Origin: Chlamydiota bacterium
GTDB lineage: Bacteria; Chlamydiota; Chlamydiia; Chlamydiales; Rhabdochlamydiaceae
Direction: 5' to 3'
Assembly: GCA_023269365.1 (NCBI GenBank)
Contig: JAHFTN010000016.1
Coordinates: 1-16,952, forward strand
DNA length: 16,952 nucleotides
In this document: piece after piece, positions 1-7,310 of the stretch
Layout: every line of letters begins with the position of its first letter
Position numbering within the stretch: position 1 is the stretch's first letter
Translations under genes and position numbers: made by a program
The notes under the pieces: model-generated
Seen by the model: only the letters and a program-made list of their open reading frames with translations
What the model was told of the DNA's origin: nothing
Databases searched by the model: none

Positions 1-12
1 TTATTTATATAA

Positions 13-113
13 AATTACAAAGCTGATGCAGAAAATGTGATTTTTCGGGAATGAAATAGAGTTCAGCAGACTAACCCCCGAAAAATTACGTTTTCTGCGT
101 TAGTTTTGCAATT
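13..113. repeat. Long imperfect inverted repeat (37-pair hairpin)
   Basis: Positions 18-49 pair with 77-108 over 32 consecutive positions, and 13-16 pair with 110-113 beyond a single A/C mismatch. The loop is about 27 nt (50-76). Several pairs are G-T, which read as G-U wobbles in RNA of the + strand, so the structure is better preserved as RNA than as DNA. No ORF of note lies inside. It could be a decayed MITE-like element or a structured RNA. No target-site duplication is obvious, and the left side is close to the window edge. Confidence 0.7.
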
Positions 114-117
114 CCCT

Positions 118-140
118 CTAATATCTTGTTATTTTTTCTT
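118..140 (-). repeat. Fragment of the AATAACAAGATATTAG dispersed repeat
   Basis: The stretch CTAATATCTTGTTATTTTTT matches the outer part of the right arm of the palindromic element at 14600-14631. It lacks the inner GGATGGACAGGATG part. It lies between the hairpin at 13-113 and the decayed structured element at 142-222. Confidence 0.65.
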
Positions 141-141
141 T

Positions 142-222
142 TATACATAAACAACCTCAAAAGTTGAGTTTCCTCGGCGCAAGGTCAGCCGTTTAAAAAC
201 TGGACTAGTCAGCTGCGCCAAG
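142..222 (-). repeat. Decayed copy of the ~164-bp structured element
   Basis: Positions 149-191 match the reverse complement of the right-hand 43 bp of the element at 7100-7263 almost exactly: arm, the GGCGCAAGGTCAGCCG block, and a TATAC just outside. After position 191 the similarity breaks. A short piece at 211-219 (AGCTGCGCC) resembles the inner left part of the element. The middle hairpin, one inner arm and the other outer arm are missing. A short GGCGCA/TGCGCC pairing (176-181 with 214-219) survives. Confidence 0.75.
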
Positions 223-228
223 TATATA
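200..228 (+). promoter_or_regulatory. Candidate promoter for the AsmA-like gene
   Basis: TATATA at 223-228 could serve as a -10 box, with TGGACT at 201-206 as a weak -35 at 16-bp spacing. It overlaps the end of the decayed repeat. The match is modest and an AT-rich run alone could produce it, so the call is tentative. Confidence 0.25.
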
Positions 229-320
229 TACCCAAAAACCCTTCCTTTGAGAATCATTTTTCTTGTCTATGAAGTCATCTGTGTGAAAAGATGAGGTCTA
301 TGATTCATACGGGAAATTCG

Positions 321-3300
321 ATGACAAAACGCCTTGTCTTTTGCCTTGTTGTCTTTCTTTTTCTTCTCTTTGTCTTCTTGTTAAGCTTGCCGATGGTTCT
401 CTCTACGACGACGGGGACTGCGTGGCTAAGTAAGAAGGTAGGGGCGCAATTCGGAGCAGAGTTGCAGATTAAACAAGTCGAGCTGGGGTGGTTTGGGCCG
501 CAGCAACTCCAGGGAATCGAGCTGAAAAAGCCTCAAGAGAACCTCGACTTTTCTTGCCAAGAGGTGCATACCGAAGTTTCATTATGGAGCCTGATTTTTA
601 GACGCGATGTAGGGCGGCTTACGCTTAAAAACCCTCACTTGCGCCTGTCTAAGGCTTTTAGGCCTGCGGCCCTCAAGAAAGTCCCTTCGCTGCGGGCGGC
701 GGGCTTGGTTCCTCAGCTTGAGATGACCCTCTCTCAGCTCGACACCTCATTTAAGGGACTGATGTTGGTGCAAGAGGGGCTCATCACCTTCGATGCTCCC
801 GATCTCGATCCCCTCTATTTTGAACAGATCTCCCTTGCCTTAGATCTTACGAAAAAAGGAGAAGCAAAGGTTGATTTACGCTGTGTGACCTCTCAAAAGG
901 GGCAGCAAGGCACCATCGCCTTGCAGGGGTCGGTGGGTAGCCTCTCCTCTGCTTTCCCTTCTTTTTCTCTAGATGCAACCCTTTCTGCTCTGCCAACAAG
1001 AGGGTTGGATCAACTCCTTTCCTTAGCGGAACCAGCTTGCAGTGGACTTGTCTATAACTTGCTAGGTCCCACAGCAGATATCCAGTGCCATTTCGGCATG
1101 CAACAAGATCTTCTCGATCTCGACTGCAAGCTAAGCTCTCCTCAATGCACAGCGCTCATCTCCACAACTTCAGCGGACGGAAAATTGTCGTTAAGAGAGC
1201 CCCTCACCGTACACTGCGAGCTGACCCCTTCTCTCATGAATACGCTAGCCCGCTTTCAGCCCGCTCTCAAGGTCCTTAAACTACAGGCCCCCACTTTTGT
1301 GGATCTTCATATCACAACCCTTTCTTCTGCTTTCCCCTTAAGTAAAGTGCACCTTGCTGATAGCGCCGTAGTGGGAACGTTGCAACTCTCTCCCCAGACG
1401 ACTGCTCTCTTAAATGAAAAGCTCCTTGTTATTAACTATTTGACTGTAGAGATCGAGTCTACTTCTCTACAGACACAGCTCAATGTAAAGGGAAATTCCG
1501 ATCTGACATTTCAAGGACAAAAAGGAGCTGTGAGCTTGGAAGGAAATCTAAGTTCCTGCTTTTCTGAGAAACGAGAAGGGGATATGACTTTAAATGTGAG
1601 TCAATTTCCTCTAGAAATTTTCGACGCGCTAGGGCTTTCTTTAGTCGATGTGTTAGGCGCTAGCGTCAATCTCACCGCCTCCATCCATCTGGGCGCTCAG
1701 GGGAATGTGCATTTCGCCTGGAGCTCGCCTCAGCTTAATATCCCCTCTATCGACCTCTCTTTAAACCCCTTTGTCACTTTAAGCGCTCCTGTGAATTTTT
1801 CCTATACTCTCTCTCCAGCTCTAAAAGAGATCAGTAAATCCCTCTGTTCCGAGATAGGACCTCTCCAAGGGAGCATTCAGAGTTTTTCTCTTCCTAATCG
1901 TGAGGTGAATTTAGAGATGCAGGCCCAGCTTTCTGATCTCGTATTAGAAGAGCCCTTCCAAGAGAAGATCCCCTTTTTGCATGTGAGTCTTTCTATAAAG
2001 AGCTTAAATGCGATCTCTCTACAGCTGCAAAGCAATACTCTTTCCGCTAAGGCACAGGGCTCTTTTGATCTTTCTAAGGCGGAATTTTCCTTGCTCAGCC
2101 CCCTAGAAGTGCATTATTCTCTAACTCCTGCTTCATTTCCCACCCTTGCAGCCCCGACAGCGTTACAATTGCAAGTCGAGCCGTTTCTCTTTTCTTTTGA
2201 CCGCTCAACACAACACCCCGTGCAGGGAAAACTATTTTGTGATCAGACTTTTTTAAAAGCAAACAATGCAAAAATCCAATTAGACAATGCGATCCTTCCC
2301 TTCGAATGGAATCCTAAGACCCAAATTTTAAAGGTGGAAGTGGGCGCACAGACGCAACAGGAAAATGCGTCTACCGGCTCCCTCTTCGGACAGCTCTCGT
2401 TTAAACCTGCCCCGAAAGAAAAGACACTTAACTTAAGCACCCTCACAGCACAAGGACAGCTTACCGCGCAAAACCTCTCCTCATCACTTTTGGATCTCGT
2501 CTTCGACAAGCCTTATTTAAGTGTGTTTGTTGGGCCTATTTTTAATGCAAATCTCAAACTGAAGAGTACCCTTGCAGAACAAGAGATCGCTTGCCTATGG
2601 ACAAGTGCTAATCTCAACGTAAACGCCTCATTTCTCTGCACAAAAAACGCGCTAACCCTTCAAGGTAATACTAATCAAATCGTGTGGACGATGACTCCCG
2701 AGGCGTTTTCCCAACTAGACAAGCTCATTACAGGGTCCAAAGAGCTCCCTTTCAGCCTCAAAGACGCTGCGAGCTTTACCCTTTCTCTTTCTAAATTCAC
2801 TTTGCCCATGACCTCCATAGAAGAGAGGCTCCTCATCACCGATAGGATCCCCTCTTTTATCAATGACCTAAGCAAGCTAGAGCTTATCGCGACAGGAAGT
2901 GTTCCCTCTTTACATTGCATAGAAAACCTCTCCAAAGAAGCAATCCAACTCTCCTCCTTTACATTCTCTATAGAAAAGGGACTCTCTCAAACTCCTTTGC
3001 AGCTAGCGCTCAGCTGCAACGTCATGACACAGCAAGGCACTACGAGTAAATCAGGTTCCCTCTCCATACAAAGCTCTCTCGATCCTCAAGGCAATAAGGA
3101 GATGGCGGCGTTAAGTGGAAAACTCTCCGTGAAAGCAGAACAGTTCCCCTCACGCGCACTCGATCTCTTTGCGAGGACCTCTGGCCGCACAGACTTTCCC
3201 TTTACGACTCTTTTGGGCAATACCTTTAAACTCTCTTTAGACACAGAGCTGAGCAGTTTTACAGGCCCCCTCTCTTGCCACCTTAGCTCTCCTGTGACAC

Positions 3301-4151
3301 AGATGGAACTCGATGGGCATTTTATCAATGGAGCTCTTTTGTTAAAAACCCCTTTCTATGCACAAACTCAGCTGAGTAAAGAGACGAGTCGTCTGTTCCT
3401 AAAAGAGATCAACCCGTTAGGCCTTTCCTATTTCTACTCCGCAGCTCCCATCACCATGCGAATCCCCGATACGGGCTTTTACCTACCCATCGCCCCCTAT
3501 ACAGCGGAGAAGATAGCTATCCCCGATGCCACCATTGAGCTCGGGAAGATCTCTTGTCGCAACGAAGGGAATGTCAACATCGCCTTGGGTCTTCTGAAAA
3601 GCCGTCAATTTGATAAAAATGGGGAGCTCTCCCTCTGGTTTGCCCCCATCGATTTTTCCATTAAACAGGGACTTGTCAACGTGGAGAGAACAGAGATCCT
3701 CATCGCCGACACTTTTGACATCTGCATCTGGGGCACAGTAGACCTCCCTAAAGACTATGTGAACATGACACTTGGCCTCACAGCTCCTACCTTAGATAAA
3801 GCTTTTGGGATTAAAAAACTTCCAGACAACTACCTCCTCACTATTCCCATGAAGGGCCCTGCAGATGATGTCAAAATCAATACGAGTAAAGCGACAGCAA
3901 AAGTAGCGCTCCTTCTCGCCTGGCAAAATAAAGCCCTCTCCGGCGCGTTTGGAGGAGGCCCTGCAGGGGCCATTGCGGGAGAACTTTTGGGAGCGATTGC
4001 CACCCTTCCCGATGGCAACGCCAAAAACCCTCCCCCTAAACACCCGTTCCCTTGGGAGATAGGACAGGAGAAGAAGCCCTCTGCTCCCAAAAAAAAAGCA
4101 TTTAAAACAAGCGATAAGCCCTTAAAACAGCTCTTTAAGGTGATCCGTTAG
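321..4151 (+). CDS. AsmA/TamB-like membrane-anchored protein
   Basis: A very large protein (1276 aa from this start). It has one N-terminal hydrophobic anchor at about residues 5-26, directly after MTKR, followed by a TTTGTAWLSKKVGAQFGAELQIK-like stretch that resembles the start of AsmA/TamB-family proteins. The long middle is rich in Ser, Leu and Thr with alternating polar and hydrophobic residues, as expected of an extended beta-repeat periplasmic protein. The last ~200 residues contain an AsmA-C-like region (GTVDLPKDYVNMTLGL, then LLTIPMKGPADDVKI), a Gly/Ala-rich segment and a Lys/Pro-rich tail. Known family members bridge the envelope and move phospholipids to the outer membrane. That role here is inferred. 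ATG codons at 291 and 300 are alternatives. I chose 321 because GGGAA lies about 6 nt upstream and the anchor follows at once. The permease gene starts 11 bp downstream. Confidence 0.7.
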   Translation: MTKRLVFCLVVFLFLLFVFLLSLPMVLSTTTGTAWLSKKVGAQFGAELQIKQVELGWFGPQQLQGIELKKPQENLDFSCQEVHTEVSLWSLIFRRDVGRLTLKNPHLRLSKAFRPAALKKVPSLRAAGLVPQLEMTLSQLDTSFKGLMLVQEGLITFDAPDLDPLYFEQISLALDLTKKGEAKVDLRCVTSQKGQQGTIALQGSVGSLSSAFPSFSLDATLSALPTRGLDQLLSLAEPACSGLVYNLLGPTADIQCHFGMQQDLLDLDCKLSSPQCTALISTTSADGKLSLREPLTVHCELTPSLMNTLARFQPALKVLKLQAPTFVDLHITTLSSAFPLSKVHLADSAVVGTLQLSPQTTALLNEKLLVINYLTVEIESTSLQTQLNVKGNSDLTFQGQKGAVSLEGNLSSCFSEKREGDMTLNVSQFPLEIFDALGLSLVDVLGASVNLTASIHLGAQGNVHFAWSSPQLNIPSIDLSLNPFVTLSAPVNFSYTLSPALKEISKSLCSEIGPLQGSIQSFSLPNREVNLEMQAQLSDLVLEEPFQEKIPFLHVSLSIKSLNAISLQLQSNTLSAKAQGSFDLSKAEFSLLSPLEVHYSLTPASFPTLAAPTALQLQVEPFLFSFDRSTQHPVQGKLFCDQTFLKANNAKIQLDNAILPFEWNPKTQILKVEVGAQTQQENASTGSLFGQLSFKPAPKEKTLNLSTLTAQGQLTAQNLSSSLLDLVFDKPYLSVFVGPIFNANLKLKSTLAEQEIACLWTSANLNVNASFLCTKNALTLQGNTNQIVWTMTPEAFSQLDKLITGSKELPFSLKDAASFTLSLSKFTLPMTSIEERLLITDRIPSFINDLSKLELIATGSVPSLHCIENLSKEAIQLSSFTFSIEKGLSQTPLQLALSCNVMTQQGTTSKSGSLSIQSSLDPQGNKEMAALSGKLSVKAEQFPSRALDLFARTSGRTDFPFTTLLGNTFKLSLDTELSSFTGPLSCHLSSPVTQMELDGHFINGALLLKTPFYAQTQLSKETSRLFLKEINPLGLSYFYSAAPITMRIPDTGFYLPIAPYTAEKIAIPDATIELGKISCRNEGNVNIALGLLKSRQFDKNGELSLWFAPIDFSIKQGLVNVERTEILIADTFDICIWGTVDLPKDYVNMTLGLTAPTLDKAFGIKKLPDNYLLTIPMKGPADDVKINTSKATAKVALLLAWQNKALSGAFGGGPAGAIAGELLGAIATLPDGNAKNPPPKHPFPWEIGQEKKPSAPKKKAFKTSDKPLKQLFKVIR

Positions 4152-4162
4152 GAATTTTTCTC

Positions 4163-5569
4163 ATGGAAACTCAATCAAAGCGGGTGCTCAGCGTTTTTGT
4201 CTTGGCGATGTTAAATGTGTCGATCATGGCGAGCTTGCGCAACTTACCCTTGATCGCTGAATTTGGCTTAAGTGCCCTTGTTTTTTTCTTCCTCGTCGCC
4301 CTCTTCTTTCTTGTCCCCTGCGCGCTGACCTCTGCAGAACTTGCGACGGGCTGGCCCAAAGCCGGTGGCGTCTATGCCTGGGTGAGGGAAGCTTTAGGAG
4401 ATCGCTGGGGATTCATGGCGATTTGGATGCAGTGGATCCACAACGTCGCTTGGTACCCCGTCATTATGTCATTTATCGCGGTGACCTCTGCCTATTTACT
4501 CTCCACTGAGCTTGCCTCTAATAGAGGATTTGTGATTTCTGTGATCTTGGTGGGCTTTTGGGGAATGACCCTTTTCAATTACTTGGGAATTAAAATCTCG
4601 AGCTGGTTTAGCACCATTGGAGTGATCGTAGGGACACTTCTTCCCGGCGCCTTCATCATCTCTTTGGGGTTGACCTGGATCTCTACAGGAAGGCCGATTC
4701 AAACAGAGATCAGTCTCGATGCCCTCATCCCCTCTTTCCAAAGTATAGGTAACCTTGTTTTTTTGGCGGGCCTATTTCTCGCTTTCTCAGGACTTGAGGT
4801 CACGGCCACCTACGCAAAAAATGTGCAACACCCACAAAAGAACTTCCCCAAAGCGATTACTTTAAGTGCCGTGATCACCCTCGCCCTCTTTATGCTCGGC
4901 TCTTTAGCCATTGCCTTTGTGATTCCCAAAGCGGAGATCAACATCGTCGAAGGGGTCATGGCCGCATTCAAAACATTCCTAAACCATTACCATCTGCTTT
5001 GGGCGCTGCCTGTCGTCGCTTTTTTAATGATTGTGGGAGCAATTGCAGAGGTTAATTCATGGATCATTGGGCCTGTACGAGGACTTCATGCCACTTCTGC
5101 CCATGGCAACCTCCCCCCTTTCTTCCAAAAGACAAATCGGCGCAATGTCCCCACGCGCCTTCTACTCTTTCAAGCGCTCCTCGTCTCTTGTACAGCCTTT
5201 ATTTTTCTTTATATGCCGCGCGTTAGCAGCGGCTTTTGGATACTTACAGCGATGAGCGCACAGAGCTACCTCGTCATGTACATCCTCATGTTCATCGCTG
5301 CCATTAAGCTGCGCTATTCCAAGCCCCACATCGAACGTCCCTACCGGGTTCCTTTTAAAAAATGTGGCATCTGGCTCTTTGGCTGCATGGGGATCGCCTC
5401 CTCTCTTTTTGCCATTGCGCTCTGCTTTGTCCCTCCGGAAAGTTTGAGAGTGGGAAATGTGTTTACCTATGCCCTGCTGCTTGCAGGCGGCCTCTTTGTC
5501 ATGTGCGCAATCCCTCTGTGTTTCCATGCCTTCAGGAAAAACCACTGGATCAACAAACATCTAGAGTGA
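4163..5569 (+). CDS. APC-family amino-acid permease (glutamate/GABA antiporter-like)
   Basis: A 468-aa integral membrane protein with about 12 hydrophobic segments. The N-terminal part (LNVSIMASLRNLP, then GWPKAGGVYAWVREALGDRW at about residues 62-81) is typical of the APC superfamily, and closest in style to the GadC/XasA glutamate:GABA antiporter branch. NVQHPQKNFPKA follows the mid-protein helix carrying AFSGLEV, and RPYRVPF precedes the last helices. The family exchanges or imports amino acids across the inner membrane, which fits a host-dependent bacterium. I cannot read the substrate from the sequence. An AGGA about 9 nt upstream supports the ATG. With 11 bp to the previous stop, it probably shares that transcript. 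Its stop lies 2 bp from the convergent desaturase stop. Confidence 0.88.
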   Translation: METQSKRVLSVFVLAMLNVSIMASLRNLPLIAEFGLSALVFFFLVALFFLVPCALTSAELATGWPKAGGVYAWVREALGDRWGFMAIWMQWIHNVAWYPVIMSFIAVTSAYLLSTELASNRGFVISVILVGFWGMTLFNYLGIKISSWFSTIGVIVGTLLPGAFIISLGLTWISTGRPIQTEISLDALIPSFQSIGNLVFLAGLFLAFSGLEVTATYAKNVQHPQKNFPKAITLSAVITLALFMLGSLAIAFVIPKAEINIVEGVMAAFKTFLNHYHLLWALPVVAFLMIVGAIAEVNSWIIGPVRGLHATSAHGNLPPFFQKTNRRNVPTRLLLFQALLVSCTAFIFLYMPRVSSGFWILTAMSAQSYLVMYILMFIAAIKLRYSKPHIERPYRVPFKKCGIWLFGCMGIASSLFAIALCFVPPESLRVGNVFTYALLLAGGLFVMCAIPLCFHAFRKNHWINKHLE

Positions 5570-5571
5570 AT

Positions 5572-6675
5572 TTAAGACTGGACTTTGGCTACGAAGCGGA
5601 GCAGTTGTCCCCAGGCCTTCCACTGCATCTTCAATGCGCGTTTCGATACCTTAATTTCCCCTACAAGAGCTCGCGCCTCTTGTCTTGGCATGGCGCGATA
5701 GGTTTCTAACAGCTTTTGCAGGTTCACTAGTTGAGAAGAAAGGGATTCTGAGGCGTCGGAAACCAACCCTCTCAAATTCTCTTTTTGCGCAATAAAAGAA
5801 TTGTTCAATTGCGTCATCAGCCGATCTTTATGCTCTTGGACCAACTCTCGAGCAATCCTATAATTATTTACTGTCTTGAGATCGTGTGCAAGGCCACACT
5901 TATGCAAAAGCCAGATGATCCACTTGGAAGGGTCAAAGTGGTACCAGCGGATCCCATTGCGGTAGTCTTGGGAGAAGGTGTGGTGGTAATTATGGTACCC
6001 CTCCCCATAGGTGACAAGAGAAATTAAATAATTATCTACTGCTGAGTGCTCCTGGCTATAAGACTGCGATCCCCAGTAATGAGCCAAAGAATTAATTGAC
6101 CAGGTCGTATGGTGAAGTAAAAAAAGGCGCACCCACCAGGCAAAGAGGAATGCCCCCCAATAATCGTTCAATACCCACCCCACCACGAGAAAGACGATGA
6201 GGTTAGCTGCCAACATACAATACGGGTAGTAATCGTGCTGAAAGCGGAGGAGTTTTTTACGCCATAGATCGGCTATAACTTTGGGATCGATCGTCTCTGT
6301 CTTAAAAAACATCCAAAAGATGTGAGCGTGCCAAAACCCTTTATTTACAGAATAGGGGTCCCTCTCTTTGTCTACAAACGCGTGGTGCAGCCGATGGTCA
6401 AAACACCAACGCAGCGCACTCCCCTGCGTCGCAAGACTCGCAAAAAAGAGTAAAATAACTTCAATGACAGGGTGAACTTTATAGGTCGTGTGGGAATAGA
6501 GGCGGTGGTAGCCAGCTGTAATCGAAAGCCCCGCAACAAAGACCAACCCCAGAGTAATCCACAAAAGGGGCATGGACAGAGAGTGGGAAAGAAAGTAAAG
6601 GGGCAGCGCTACCAAAAGAAAAAGGTGATAGCCAGCGATATAGAGAAAAACGACCCATGAAATTTTTTTTTGCAT
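5572..6675 (-). CDS. Membrane fatty-acid (acyl-CoA delta-9 type) desaturase with C-terminal extension
   Basis: A 367-aa protein with the three histidine boxes of the membrane di-iron desaturases: HRLYSH at residues 57-62, HRLHH at 94-98 and HNYHH at 228-232. DPYSVNKGFWHAHIFWM and the C-terminal RWYHFDPSKWIIWLL are also typical of the stearoyl-CoA desaturase class, which puts a cis double bond into acyl chains at the membrane. Hydrophobic stretches at about 8-30, 37-55, 70-88, 153-172 and 176-190 fit the usual topology. Residues ~270-367 are an added, charged, probably helical or coiled-coil tail with no recognised motif. Its start is 39 bp downstream of the CutA-like gene on the same strand, so co-transcription is likely. 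Lipid fluidity control is the inferred role. Confidence 0.92.
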   Translation of the reverse strand: MQKKISWVVFLYIAGYHLFLLVALPLYFLSHSLSMPLLWITLGLVFVAGLSITAGYHRLYSHTTYKVHPVIEVILLFFASLATQGSALRWCFDHRLHHAFVDKERDPYSVNKGFWHAHIFWMFFKTETIDPKVIADLWRKKLLRFQHDYYPYCMLAANLIVFLVVGWVLNDYWGAFLFAWWVRLFLLHHTTWSINSLAHYWGSQSYSQEHSAVDNYLISLVTYGEGYHNYHHTFSQDYRNGIRWYHFDPSKWIIWLLHKCGLAHDLKTVNNYRIARELVQEHKDRLMTQLNNSFIAQKENLRGLVSDASESLSSQLVNLQKLLETYRAMPRQEARALVGEIKVSKRALKMQWKAWGQLLRFVAKVQS

Positions 6676-6714
6676 GTCCGCAGTCTAACAACGCCCAAGA
6701 TTTAAGGCAATTTT

Positions 6715-7035
6715 TCAATTTCTTGAGGAGGCGAGAACCCATTCAAAATAGGTGACATTTCCCCCTTCAAAGCTTATATAGGAAATTTCCGGCACCTCAT
6801 AGGAACATTTTTCTTTAATAAAGGCCTCGACCTGAGAAAAAAGTCTTTTAGGTGTTTTAAAAAACACTTTTACCTCCCGAGTTGTCTCCAAGGACCCTTT
6901 CCATAGGTAGATCGACTTGATAGAAGGGACCAAATTCGCGCAAGCGACAAGCCTTAAAGAAACCAGCTCAGTTGCAATCGCGCGCGCTTCCTCCATGGAG
7001 GGTGCTGTCCACTGAATTTGCACGATGTTATTCAT
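6715..7035 (-). CDS. cutA: CutA-like divalent-ion tolerance protein
   Basis: From the ATG at 7035 the protein is 106 aa, the usual CutA length. Signature stretches are LVACANLVPSIKSIYLWKG (residues 29-47), EVKVFFKT (54-61) and YEVPEISYI (79-87). CutA proteins form small trimers. The E. coli protein was linked to copper tolerance, but the function elsewhere is unclear. A longer reading from 7071 adds 12 residues (MYKVEIKTERVS) that the family lacks. AGAGAG upstream of 7035 favours the shorter start. Where E. coli CutA has the metal-binding His of its HSYQTPE stretch, this protein has Cys77 (CSYEVPE). It precedes the desaturase by 39 bp. Confidence 0.9.
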   Translation of the reverse strand: MNNIVQIQWTAPSMEEARAIATELVSLRLVACANLVPSIKSIYLWKGSLETTREVKVFFKTPKRLFSQVEAFIKEKCSYEVPEISYISFEGGNVTYFEWVLASSRN

Positions 7036-7099
7036 GGAGACTCTCTCTGTTTTTATCTCGACTTTGTACATTTTCGGCCTGAAGGCCGACGTCTATACA

Positions 7100-7263
7100 C
7101 AAACAACCTCAAAAGTTGGGTTTCCTCAAGGGGTCGTCCTGAATTTGAGTCAGGCGCAGCCGGTCCCGAAGCAGCTCAACTTGGAATGTGTTGGGCGATG
7201 CAGGGGGACTCAAATTCAGCGGCTGACCTTGCGCCGAGGAAACCCAACTTTTGAGGTTGTTTG
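7100..7263 (+). repeat. Complete ~164-bp structured palindromic element (copy 2)
   Basis: Outer arms 7100-7127 and 7236-7263 are a perfect 28-bp inverted repeat. Inside them, 7139-7151 and 7207-7219 form a perfect 13-bp second stem. A central hairpin pairs 7175-7180 with 7190-7195 with one G-U. TATAC lies just outside the left arm (7094-7098). The hexamer CGTCTA occurs on both sides (7090-7095 and 7264-7269) and may be a target duplication, but this is not certain. The copy at 14679-14847 has the same layout with base changes in the stems that keep pairing intact. There is no credible coding capacity. It fills most of the gap between cutA and holB. Confidence 0.9.
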
Positions 7264-7280
7264 CGTCTAATTCCGACTTG

Positions 7281-7310
7281 AACCCTTTTGCCGGCGCCGG
7301 TAAAAGGGTT
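7281..7310 (-). terminator. Palindromic hairpin at the end of holB
   Basis: AACCCTTTTG-CCGGCGCCGG-TAAAAGGGTT is a 30-bp palindrome with a single non-Watson-Crick position (7290/7301). It overlaps the first base of the holB stop triplet (7310-7312). Read on the minus strand it forms a very stable GC-rich hairpin at the end of the replication operon, but no U-run follows. It may slow or end transcription, or be a protein-binding palindrome. Confidence 0.5.

Noticed and set aside
7074..7089. Hairpin TCGGCC-TGAA-GGCCGA upstream of cutA, considered as a terminator
   Set aside because: The stem is only 6 bp, and there is no T-run downstream on either strand. Noted as a small hairpin of unknown role.
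7018..7270. Two short + strand reading frames over the repeat
   Set aside because: They are translations through the palindromic element. They are not kept in the copy at 14679-14847, where stem changes alter them freely.
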